From assembly GCA_964548165.1 (NCBI GenBank), contig CAZJQD010000011.1:17532-80637 (forward strand): a stretch of 63,106 nt of DNA, in the 5' to 3' direction. The first letter of the stretch is position 1. The number at the start of each line of letters is the position of its first letter. The stretch is from CAZJQD01 sp964548165 [NCBI: uncultured bacterium]. GTDB lineage: Bacteria > UBA8481. Under the pieces are notes generated by a model. That model made no database searches, was not told where the DNA came from, and worked only from the letters and a program-made list of their open reading frames with translations. This document shows, one piece after another, positions 36,922 to 44,441 of the stretch. The translations under genes were made by a program, and so were the position numbers.

Positions 36922-37884
36922 CTGAACGCGGAAGCAAGACGCTCACTCTACAGGACGATGCGCGAGATCCGGCTCGCGGAGCTTCGCGTGGCGGAGATTT
37001 ATCCCGACGATCATATCCAGAGCCCCGTGCACCTCTCGATCGGCCAGGAGGGCGTCGCCGTCGGAGTGGCGGCGGCAATGAACCCCGTGGACCGCATGTA
37101 CGCCACCTACCGCAGCCATGCCGTCTACCTGGCCAAGGGCGGGTCTCTCCGCGGGATGTTCGCCGAGCTTTACGCGCGGTCGACGGGGTGCGCGCGCGGC
37201 AAGGGCGGATCGATGCACCTGGTGGCCCCCGAGTTCGGGCTCATCGGGTGCTCGGCCATTGTCGCCGGGACCGTGCCGATCGCGACCGGCGACGCGTTGG
37301 CCTCGGACCGCCGCGGGCGCGCCTGGGTCAGCGTCGCGTTCTTCGGCGACGGCGCGCTCGGGGAAGGCGTCGTGTACGAGAGCTTTAATTTCGCGGCCTT
37401 GCATAACCTGCCGGTCCTCTACATCTGCGAGAACAACGAGCTCGCCGTCCACTCGCCGATCCGGCAACGGCACCACAACACCGCGCTCTGGCAGCACGGC
37501 CAGCCGCTCGGCGTGCCCGGGGCTCGCCACGACGGGAACGACGTCGAGGTCGTTCATGAGGCCACCGCGGCGGCGCTCGATCGTATTCGCGCGGGCGGCT
37601 CGCCCGAGTTCCTCGAATTCACCACCTGTCGATGGCGCGAGCATGTCGGGCCCCGAGCCGACCTCGACGAGTCCTACCGCGACCCGGAGGCCGGCACGGG
37701 AACTCCCGAGGTGGACCCGATCGAGCGCCTCGCGCGCCGGATGAAGGCGGCGGGCGAGGTGACCGAGGCGGAACTCGCGGCGTGGGAGGATGAGATGATG
37801 CGGCGGATCGACGACGCCGTGGCGTTTGCCGCATCGAGCCCCTTTCCGGATGCCTCCCAGCTCCTGGAGGACGTCTTCGCGTGA
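36922..37884 (+). CDS. Thiamine-diphosphate enzyme, pyruvate-dehydrogenase E1-alpha-like subunit
   Basis: 320 residues if it starts at CTG 36922, 308 from ATG 36958. Numbering from that ATG: the ThDP/Mg motif is GDG at 130-132 with asparagines 159/160 (ICENN); the YRSHAV histidine and CARGKGGSMH are conserved. I prefer the CTG because GGAGG lies six bases upstream and it restores SLYRTM, a helix normally kept in E1-alpha; ATG 36958 falls inside it. Usual E1 decarboxylates 2-oxo acids and passes acyl to lipoamide, but no E2 or E3 gene is present. In a sugar cluster, this points to AviB1-like branching of a keto sugar. Confidence 0.85.
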   Translation: MNAEARRSLYRTMREIRLAELRVAEIYPDDHIQSPVHLSIGQEGVAVGVAAAMNPVDRMYATYRSHAVYLAKGGSLRGMFAELYARSTGCARGKGGSMHLVAPEFGLIGCSAIVAGTVPIATGDALASDRRGRAWVSVAFFGDGALGEGVVYESFNFAALHNLPVLYICENNELAVHSPIRQRHHNTALWQHGQPLGVPGARHDGNDVEVVHEATAAALDRIRAGGSPEFLEFTTCRWREHVGPRADLDESYRDPEAGTGTPEVDPIERLARRMKAAGEVTEAELAAWEDEMMRRIDDAVAFAASSPFPDASQLLEDVFA

Positions 37885-38909
37885 AGGTCACCTACGCGCA
37901 GGCGATCGCTCGCGCCATGGATCACGCCATGGCCGCCGATCCGGATGTCTTTCTCTTCGGGATCGGCGCGGATGACCACAAGGAGATCTTCGGTAGTGCC
38001 CGCGGTCTCAGGGCCAAGTACGGCCCGAAGCGCGTCTTCGACACGCCCATCGCGGAGGGGGCCATGACGGGAGTCGCCATCGGGGCCGCGCTCGCCGGCC
38101 TCAAGCCCGTCCACGTTCATATCCGCGCGGACTTCCTCTACCTCGCCCTCGACCAGCTCCTCAACCAGGCCGCCAAGTGGCGCTACATGTTCGGCGGGAA
38201 GGGCCATGTGCCGATCACGGTGCGCGCCGTCATCGGCCGCAGCTGGGGCCAGGGCGCCCAGCATTCCCAGAGCCTCCAGTCGTTCTTCATGCACGTGCCC
38301 GGCATCAAGGTCGCGATGCCGACGACGCCCGCGGACGCCCAGGGGCTCCTCCTCTCCGCGATCGCCGATCCCAATCCCGTGGTGCTCATCGAGCATCGAC
38401 TGCTCTACTACATCGACGGCGAGGTGCCCGACGTACCCGAGCCGATCCCGTTCGGCCGTGCCGCCATCCGCCGCGAGGGCTCCGACGTCACGATCGTGGC
38501 GACGTCCTACATGGTCGCCGAGGCCCTCCAGGCGGCGACGTTCCTGGCGGAACGCGGGATCGAGGTGGAGATCATCGATCCCCGCAGTCTCGTCCCGCTC
38601 GATCGCGTGACCATCCTGGAGTCCCTGCGTCGCACCCGGCGATTGCTGGTGGTCGATACGAGCTGGGAGACGTGCGGCGTCGGCGCGGAGATCGCCGCCA
38701 TCGTGGCGGAGACCTGCCCGGAGATACTCCTCGGACCCGTGCGCCGCCTCGGTTCGGCCCCCTCTACCTGCCCGGTTTCGCGCCCCCTGGAGGAGGCCTT
38801 TTACCCCAACGCGAGCCGCATCGCCTCCAACGTCTTTGCCATGGTCGGCAGGGCGTGGAAGAATGAGGATGTGCCCATGCTCAAGACCCCCTTCAAAGGA
38901 CCCTTTTAA
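37881..38909 (+). CDS. Thiamine-diphosphate enzyme, pyruvate-dehydrogenase E1-beta-like subunit
   Basis: 342 residues. Glu59 in FDTPIAEGAMTGVAIG is the glutamate that activates thiamine. SWGQGAQHSQSLQSFFMHVPGIKVAMP and the later RLLVVDTSWETCGVGAEIAA are normal for E1-beta; near the C-terminus LGSAPSTCPVSRPLEEAFYP differs from the usual dehydrogenase sequence. It pairs with the alpha subunit through a GTGA overlap and is followed with no gap by the ColD-like gene, so it belongs to sugar synthesis rather than a lipoyl complex. In avilamycin such a pair attaches a two-carbon branch. Confidence 0.88.
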   Translation: MKVTYAQAIARAMDHAMAADPDVFLFGIGADDHKEIFGSARGLRAKYGPKRVFDTPIAEGAMTGVAIGAALAGLKPVHVHIRADFLYLALDQLLNQAAKWRYMFGGKGHVPITVRAVIGRSWGQGAQHSQSLQSFFMHVPGIKVAMPTTPADAQGLLLSAIADPNPVVLIEHRLLYYIDGEVPDVPEPIPFGRAAIRREGSDVTIVATSYMVAEALQAATFLAERGIEVEIIDPRSLVPLDRVTILESLRRTRRLLVVDTSWETCGVGAEIAAIVAETCPEILLGPVRRLGSAPSTCPVSRPLEEAFYPNASRIASNVFAMVGRAWKNEDVPMLKTPFKGPF

Positions 38910-40082
38910 GTGACCGCCATCCGCCATTACCTCGCCGCCGACACGATCGACAACGCCGACATCGACGCGCTCGCCGCCTGGCTCAAGACCTACCCCAGGC
39001 TCACCAAGGGCCCCGTGACCGTGGCCTTCGAGGAGAAATGGAGCCGGTGGCTGGGGATGCCCTGGTCCGTCTTCAACAACTCGGGATCCTCCGCCAACCT
39101 CCTGATGTACGCCGCCCTCGAGAACTCCGGGCGCCTCAGGAACCGCAAGGTCATCGTCCCCAGCGTTGGCTGGGTCACGACCGTCGCGCCCGCCATCCAG
39201 CTCGGCTTCGAGCCGATCATGTGCGAGGCCGACCGCGACACCTTCGCGCTTGACCCCGGCCACCTCGAGGAGCTTCTCAAGGCGCACGATGCCGCCACCG
39301 TGGTCCTCGTCCAGGTGCTCGGTGTTGCCGCGAACATGGACGCCATCATGGCCTTGAAGAAGAAGTACGACTTCGTCCTCCTCGAGGACTGCTGTGCCGC
39401 GATCGGGACGCGTTACGGGGACGCCTTCGTCGGCACGTTCGGCGAGATGTCCTCCTTCTCGTTCTACTTCGGGCACCAGATGTCCACGATCGAGGGCGGC
39501 ATGGTCTCGACGCGCGACCCGCAGCTGCGCGACCTCCTCTTGATGCTCCGCAGTCACGGCTGGAGCAAGGACCTGGGGCGGACCGAGCACCAGGCCCTGG
39601 TAGAGAAGCACGGCGTCGATGACTTTCACTCGCCCTTCGTCTTCTACATCCCCGGGTACAACCTCCGCGCCACCGACCTCCAGGCCGTCCTGGGCCTGGG
39701 TCAGCTCGACAAGATCCAGTGGATCATGGATCGCCGCGCCGAGAACCACGAGCGCTACCTCCGGCACCTCGACGGCAGGCTCACCTTCCAGAAGGCGCCG
39801 AGCGGGAGCCGGATCTGCTCCATCCATTGCGGAGCTCTTGCCGCGGATACCGGGGAGCGGCGGCGGATCGTGAAGGCGCTCGTGGACGCGGGTGTCGAGA
39901 CGCGGATCTTCTCTGCTGGGAATCTCGGCCAGCACCCCTTCTGGTACGAGCGCTACGGCCGCTTCAGCGCCCCGTGGGCGGACCGCATCCACCACACGGG
40001 TTTCTTCCTGCCCAATCACCCCTCGCTCTCGCTCGCGGCCGTCGACGAAATCGCCGGCATCGTGACGTCGGCGCTGGGATAA
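38910..40082 (+). CDS. ColD-like PLP sugar 3-dehydratase (His in place of Lys)
   Basis: 390 residues, DegT/AHBA fold. SFSFYFGHQMSTIEGG has histidine 189 where aminotransferases have the PLP lysine; ColD of E. coli has histidine at this place and removes the C3 hydroxyl from GDP-4-keto-6-deoxymannose. NNSGSSANLLMYAALE, VPSVGWVTTVAPAIQLG, RSHGWSKDL and the FYIPGYNLRATDLQAVLG stretch also match ColD. Thus a 3-deoxygenation rather than simple transamination is likely. GTG start next to the E1-beta stop. No ferredoxin reductase partner lies here, as expected for ColD but not for the CDP-sugar E1/E3 system. Confidence 0.87.
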   Translation: MTAIRHYLAADTIDNADIDALAAWLKTYPRLTKGPVTVAFEEKWSRWLGMPWSVFNNSGSSANLLMYAALENSGRLRNRKVIVPSVGWVTTVAPAIQLGFEPIMCEADRDTFALDPGHLEELLKAHDAATVVLVQVLGVAANMDAIMALKKKYDFVLLEDCCAAIGTRYGDAFVGTFGEMSSFSFYFGHQMSTIEGGMVSTRDPQLRDLLLMLRSHGWSKDLGRTEHQALVEKHGVDDFHSPFVFYIPGYNLRATDLQAVLGLGQLDKIQWIMDRRAENHERYLRHLDGRLTFQKAPSGSRICSIHCGALAADTGERRRIVKALVDAGVETRIFSAGNLGQHPFWYERYGRFSAPWADRIHHTGFFLPNHPSLSLAAVDEIAGIVTSALG

Positions 40083-40102
40083 CAGCGCCGCGACGATCGA
40101 CG

Positions 40103-41197
40103 ATGCCCGACCAGGCCCGCGCCCATGGTTCCGCGCCCGTCCTGGTGACCGGCGGGACGGGCATGCTCGGCAGGGCCTTGCGCGAGTTCCTGCCGCGCGC
40201 CGTCTACCTGTCCGGCTCCGACCACGACCTGCGCGATCTCTCGGAGACGATGGCTGTCTTTCGCACCTGGAAACCGGCGAGCGTCGTGCACCTGGCGGCG
40301 CGCGTCGGCGGCGTGAAGGAGAACGCGGCGCATAACGTCGAGTTCCTGGTCGACAACATCCAGATCAACACGAACGTGCTCCACGCGGCCGCCGTGCACG
40401 GCGTCCATCGGCTCATCACCACGCTGTCCACGTGCTGCTATCCGTTCTTCCCGGATCGCGCGACGACCGAGGAGGATATCCATTCCGGCCTGCCCTACGA
40501 CGGCAACCTGGGCTATGGCTACGCCAAGCGCGCGCTCGACGTGCACGTGCGGCTGGCGAACCGGCAACTGGGCGTCCGCTGGCAGGCGATCACCCCGGTG
40601 ACTATGTACGGCCCGCACGACAACTTCAGCCCGGAGGACGGCCATGTCGTGGGGGCCCTCATCGCCAAGGCCGTCCAGGCCGCCGAGAGCGGGGGGGCCG
40701 TCGACGTCTGGGGAGACGGATCCGCGGTCCGCCAATTCGTCTACGCCCCGGACGTTGCCCGCGTCATCGTTCGCCTCCTGGACCGCGACGACACGGACGG
40801 GCTCATCGTGGCCCCCGATGCGGGGGTGACGATCCGCGAGCTTGCCGAGACCGTCGCGGCCGCCGCGGGCGACGCGTCGCGAAGCGATGGCCCGCCGCGG
40901 TATCCGCTTGCTATCAGCGAAGCAATGGGGGGAGACGGAGGGGGGAGCTGTTCGCGCGCCCCCCTCGGCGCCCCCTCCGGCTTTGCCGGAACGGGCGTGA
41001 ACAGTTGCCCGCTGCGCTTCGATCCGACCCAGCCGTCCGGTATGCTCAGGAAGGAGATGTCGGGCGCCAGGTTCAAGGCGCGGTTTCCCGAGTTTTCCTC
41101 GCCGCCGGATGCGTTCACACGCCTGGCCGAGGGTATCGCCAAGACCGTGGCGTGGTACAAGTCCCGCCCCCAACACGTGGAGGAAGTCAACGCATGA
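40103..41197 (+). CDS. GDP-fucose-synthase/ColC-like SDR with in-frame insertion
   Basis: 364 residues. The extended SDR begins VLVTGGTGMLGRAL; STCCYP and YGYAKR give the catalytic Ser-Tyr-Lys, and VGGVKENAAHNVEFL is a WcaG/Fcl mark. WcaG-type enzymes epimerise and reduce 4-keto-6-deoxy sugars, and ColC does this after ColD. A roughly 45-residue Gly/Ser/Pro-rich insertion at about 262-306 makes it longer than the normal 310-320 and is flanked by normal sequence (TIRELAETVAAAAGD and FDPTQPSGMLRKEMS). The insertion may be a late arrival; the frame stays open, so the protein may still work. Confidence 0.85.
   Translation: MPDQARAHGSAPVLVTGGTGMLGRALREFLPRAVYLSGSDHDLRDLSETMAVFRTWKPASVVHLAARVGGVKENAAHNVEFLVDNIQINTNVLHAAAVHGVHRLITTLSTCCYPFFPDRATTEEDIHSGLPYDGNLGYGYAKRALDVHVRLANRQLGVRWQAITPVTMYGPHDNFSPEDGHVVGALIAKAVQAAESGGAVDVWGDGSAVRQFVYAPDVARVIVRLLDRDDTDGLIVAPDAGVTIRELAETVAAAAGDASRSDGPPRYPLAISEAMGGDGGGSCSRAPLGAPSGFAGTGVNSCPLRFDPTQPSGMLRKEMSGARFKARFPEFSSPPDAFTRLAEGIAKTVAWYKSRPQHVEEVNA
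40890..41020 (+). repeat. In-frame low-complexity insertion in the SDR gene
   Basis: The stretch includes poly-G runs, two near-identical GCGCCCCC blocks in tandem and the perfect stem CCGGC-ttt-GCCGG at 40977-40989. Its ends are partly inverse (CTGTTCGCGCG and CGTGAACAG). It interrupts a conserved SDR fold without a stop. Exact borders are uncertain. Confidence 0.5.
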
Positions 41198-42135
41198 CCC
41201 AGCACATTCTCATCACCGGCGGCGCCGGTTACCTCGGATCGATCCTGTCCCGCCGCCTCCTGGAGCGCGGATACCGCGTCACCGTGATCGACAATTTTCT
41301 CTTCCGCCAGGTCTCGCTCCTCGATTGCTGCGTCTTCGATGACCGGTTCCGCCTCGTGCGTGGGGACTGCCGCGACGAGCGGATCATCGGCCCCCTCCTG
41401 GCCGATGTCGACGCGGTCATTCCCCTGGCCGCGCTCGTCGGCGCCCCCCTGTGCGACCGCGATACCTACGCGGCCGAGTCCACGAACCGGGACGCCGTTC
41501 GACTGCTTTGTCGCCTCCTGTCGCGGGAGCAGAAGATCCTCTTCCCGGTCACGAACAGCGGCTACGGCATCGGCGAGAAGGGCAAGTTCTGCACCGAGGA
41601 GTCGCCGCTCAAGCCCATCTCGCTCTACGGCGTCACCAAGGTCGAGGCCGAGCAGGCGGTTCTCGAGCGCGGGAACTCCCTGACGTTCCGCCTCGCCACC
41701 GTCTTTGGCATCTCCCCGCGCATGCGGCTCGATCTCCTCGTCAACGACTTCACCTGGCGGGCCGTGCATGACCGCGCCGTCGTGATCTTCGAGGGGCACT
41801 TCAAGCGGAACTACATCCACATCGAGGACGTGGCGCGCGCCTTCCTGCATGGCCTCGATCATTGGGACGCCATGCAGGGGAGGCCCTACAACGTCGGGCT
41901 CGAGGACGCCAACCTCTCCAAGCTCGAGCTCTGCGCCGAGATCCAGAAGATCGTCCCGCAGTTCGTCTACCTGGAGGCCCCGATCGGCGAGGATCTCGAC
42001 AAGCGCGATTACATCGTCTCCAACCAGCGCATCCTCGCGACGGGCTGGAAGCCGGAGTGGCCGATCGATCGCGGCGTCCGCCAGCTCATCAACGGCTTCC
42101 GTGCCCTGAAGAACGGGTTCCACTCCAACATATGA
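41194..42135 (+). CDS. NAD-dependent sugar epimerase/dehydratase (extended SDR)
   Basis: 313 residues. ILITGGAGYLGSILSRRLLERG binds NAD; TNSGYG and SLYGVTKVEAEQ supply the catalytic Ser/Thr and YxxxK; KRNYIHIEDVARAF is the usual substrate-binding block. It modifies a nucleotide-linked sugar, perhaps as a reductase, epimerase or 4,6-dehydratase. The exact reaction cannot be told. The ATG overlaps the stop of the ColC-like gene, and its own stop overlaps the ATG of the kinase gene. Confidence 0.88.
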   Translation: MTQHILITGGAGYLGSILSRRLLERGYRVTVIDNFLFRQVSLLDCCVFDDRFRLVRGDCRDERIIGPLLADVDAVIPLAALVGAPLCDRDTYAAESTNRDAVRLLCRLLSREQKILFPVTNSGYGIGEKGKFCTEESPLKPISLYGVTKVEAEQAVLERGNSLTFRLATVFGISPRMRLDLLVNDFTWRAVHDRAVVIFEGHFKRNYIHIEDVARAFLHGLDHWDAMQGRPYNVGLEDANLSKLELCAEIQKIVPQFVYLEAPIGEDLDKRDYIVSNQRILATGWKPEWPIDRGVRQLINGFRALKNGFHSNI

Positions 42136-43130
42136 TCATCAGCCGATCGCCGTTTCGGATTTCATTTTTCGGCGGCGGGACCGATTATCCCTCGTACTTC
42201 CGGGAGAACCCGGGGGCCGTCCTGGCGACGACCATCGACCGCTACTGCTACATCACCTGCCGCTACCTCCCTCCCTTTTTCGAGCATCGCTCGCGCATCC
42301 TGTACTCCAAGATCGAGCTCGCGGCATCGAACGACGAGATCCAGCACCCGGCGGTCCGGGCGTCCCTGCAGCACCTGGGGATCACGCACGGCGTGGAGAT
42401 CCACCACGACGCCGATCTCCCGGCCCGCGCCGGGATTGGCTCGAGCTCCACGTTCTGCGTCGGGCTCCTCAACGCGCTCTATGCCCTGAAGAACCGCATG
42501 GTGGCGCGCGAGCAGCTGGCGCGGGACGCCATCACCGTTGAGCAGGAGATCCTCAAGGAGAACGTCGGGTGCCAGGACCAGGTGATGTCCGCCTTCGGCG
42601 GGTTGAACCGCGTCGATTTCCTGCCGAATGGATCGTTCTCCGTCTCCCCGGTGATCCTCCCGCAGGAGCGGATACGCGCGCTCAACGACCACCTGATGCT
42701 CTTCTTCACGGGATTCACCCGGAACGCGACGGAGATCGCCGCGGAGCAGATTGCCAACACGGGGCGCAACACGGCCGCGCTCGCGCGCATGTACGCGATG
42801 GTCGACGAGGGGACCCGGATCCTGGCGGGGGAGGCCGATCTCGGGGCCTTCGGCGAGCTTTTGCACGAGGCCTGGGAGCATAAGCGCGGGCTCTCGTCCC
42901 GCGTCACCACGTCCGCCATCGACGATGTCTACGCGGAGGCCCGCGCCGCCGGGGCGACCGGCGGCAAGCTCCTGGGCGCGGGAGGGGGAGGATTCATGAT
43001 GCTCTTTGTCGCCCCGGAGAAGCAGGGCGCCGTCCGCGAGCGGTTGAAGCGGCTCCTGCGCGTTCCCTTCAACCTCGAGACCTCCGGGAGCCAGATCATC
43101 CTTTACCAGCCCGACGCGATCCCGGAGTAG
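42132..43130 (+). CDS. hddA: GHMP-family heptose-7-phosphate kinase (HddA-like)
   Basis: 332 residues. The family is set by MIISRSPFRISFFGGGTDYPSYF at the start, PARAGIGSSSTFCVGLL for the ATP loop and KLLGAGGGGFMMLFV at the end. HddA phosphorylates D-glycero-D-manno-heptose 7-phosphate at C1 for GDP-heptose; related GHMP kinases act on fucose or other sugars, so the substrate is an inference aided by the HddC- and GmhB-like neighbours. ATGA overlap with the SDR gene, and four bases to the nucleotidyltransferase. Confidence 0.85.
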   Translation: MIISRSPFRISFFGGGTDYPSYFRENPGAVLATTIDRYCYITCRYLPPFFEHRSRILYSKIELAASNDEIQHPAVRASLQHLGITHGVEIHHDADLPARAGIGSSSTFCVGLLNALYALKNRMVAREQLARDAITVEQEILKENVGCQDQVMSAFGGLNRVDFLPNGSFSVSPVILPQERIRALNDHLMLFFTGFTRNATEIAAEQIANTGRNTAALARMYAMVDEGTRILAGEADLGAFGELLHEAWEHKRGLSSRVTTSAIDDVYAEARAAGATGGKLLGAGGGGFMMLFVAPEKQGAVRERLKRLLRVPFNLETSGSQIILYQPDAIPE

Positions 43131-43134
43131 CCAC

Positions 43135-43854
43135 GTGCCCGCCTCCGACGTGCCGGTCGTCATCCTGTGTGGAGGCGAGGGGACGCGCCTGCGTGCGGTA
43201 ACGGGCGGAAGCCAGAAGGTGCTCATCGATGTCGCCGAGGAGCCGTTCCTCGGCCTGCTCACCCGGTACCTTGCCGGCCAGGGCCTATGCCGCTTTGTCT
43301 ATGCCGCGGGTTTCCAGGGCGAGGCCGTGGCGGAGTTCGGCCGCGCGCTGGCGGCGTCGCTGGGCGTGGCCATCGACGTCGCGATCGAATCCCGGCCGCT
43401 GGGGACCGGCGGCGCGATCCGGTTCGCGGCCGGGCGGTTCGACGATCCGCTCTTCTTCGTCGTCAACGGCGATTCCCTCTGCGAGTTCTCCTACGAGGCG
43501 ATGGCGTCCTTCCACCGCGAGCACGCCGCCCGCTTCTCCATGGCGCTCGTGGCGGCGACCCCGACGAGCGATGGGGGATTCGTGCGCATCGACGGCGACC
43601 GGCTGGTCGGATTCGCCGAGAAGGACTACCACGCCGACCACTCGTTTCTTAACGCCGGCACGTACCTCATGGACCGCGACCTTGTCGCGCGTATTCCCGC
43701 CGGCCGCGCCGTCTCGCTCGAGCGCGAGCTCCTTCCCGCCTGGACGGCCGACGCGCTGTATGGGTTCCGCACCGGATCCGTCCTCCACGACATCGGCACC
43801 CCGGACCGCCTGGCCGCATTCCGAGCCCGGTCCCGTGCGAGCGCGGGACGGTAA
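43135..43854 (+). CDS. hddC: Sugar-1-phosphate nucleotidyltransferase (HddC-like)
   Basis: 239 residues. The nucleotide-binding loop is VVILCGGEGTRLRAVTGG and the next lysine is in SQKVLIDV; VVNGDSLCEF has the metal aspartate; FLNAGTYLMDRDL is typical. The usual PK before the substrate loop is QK. Beside HddA and GmhB homologues it should activate a heptose (GDP or another nucleotide). GTG start. A mannose-1-phosphate guanylyltransferase is longer, so is less likely. Confidence 0.83.
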   Translation: MPASDVPVVILCGGEGTRLRAVTGGSQKVLIDVAEEPFLGLLTRYLAGQGLCRFVYAAGFQGEAVAEFGRALAASLGVAIDVAIESRPLGTGGAIRFAAGRFDDPLFFVVNGDSLCEFSYEAMASFHREHAARFSMALVAATPTSDGGFVRIDGDRLVGFAEKDYHADHSFLNAGTYLMDRDLVARIPAGRAVSLERELLPAWTADALYGFRTGSVLHDIGTPDRLAAFRARSRASAGR

Positions 43855-43896
43855 CAGGATGGACGGTATGCCCGGGATGGCGGAGCGTGAACGGCC

Positions 43897-44439
43897 ATGA
43901 CGCGGGCGCGGTTCGTCTTTCTGGATCGGGATGGGGTGATCAACACCTACCAGCGGAACGCGTACGTGAACAGGCCCGAGGATTTTGAATTTATCCCGGG
44001 GTCGCTCGAGGCCATCGTGGAGCTCGAGCGCCGCGGCATCGGCGTCATCGTCGTCTCGAACCAGGCCGGTGTCGGCAAGGGGCTCATGGACGCAGAGGCC
44101 CTCGACGCCATCACCGCGAAGATGAAGCGCGCGGTCGAGGCCGCGGGCGGTGCGATTGCCGACGTGCTGTACTGCACCCACGCGACGGACGCCGGCTGCG
44201 AGTGCCGCAAGCCCCGGCCCGGGATGCTCCTCGACGCCGCGCGCCGCCACGGAATCGACCTCGCGTCCACGGTCTTCATCGGCGATGCCCCCAGCGACTG
44301 GGAGGCCGCCAAGGCCGCGGGGTGCCCGTTTATCCTCGTCTTCAGCGGCAAGACCTCGGCGTCCGAGGCCCAGTCCTGGGCGGAGGTTCCCCCGCTCATG
44401 GCCTACTGCCTCAAGGACGCCATCGAGCTCCTGGAGTAG
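43897..44439 (+). CDS. gmhB: HAD-family heptose bisphosphate phosphatase (GmhB-like)
   Basis: 180 residues. FLDRDGVIN holds the nucleophile D10 and D12; VSNQAGVGKG has motif II; CTHATDAGCECRKPRPGML gives the zinc-binding loop and motif-III lysine; FIGDAPSDWEAAKAAG has the last acidic residues. GmhB removes the C7 phosphate of heptose 1,7-bisphosphate between the kinase and nucleotidyl transfer steps. HisB-N phosphatases share the fold, but no histidine genes lie nearby. The isomerase GmhA, needed for the path, is not encoded in the window. Confidence 0.88.
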   Translation: MTRARFVFLDRDGVINTYQRNAYVNRPEDFEFIPGSLEAIVELERRGIGVIVVSNQAGVGKGLMDAEALDAITAKMKRAVEAAGGAIADVLYCTHATDAGCECRKPRPGMLLDAARRHGIDLASTVFIGDAPSDWEAAKAAGCPFILVFSGKTSASEAQSWAEVPPLMAYCLKDAIELLE

Positions 44440-44441
44440 AC

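Noticed and set aside
36922-38909. Reading the E1-alpha/E1-beta genes as part of a normal pyruvate or acetoin dehydrogenase complex
   Set aside because: No E2, E3 or lipoyl-domain gene is near, and the genes lie in a tight sugar-nucleotide unit.
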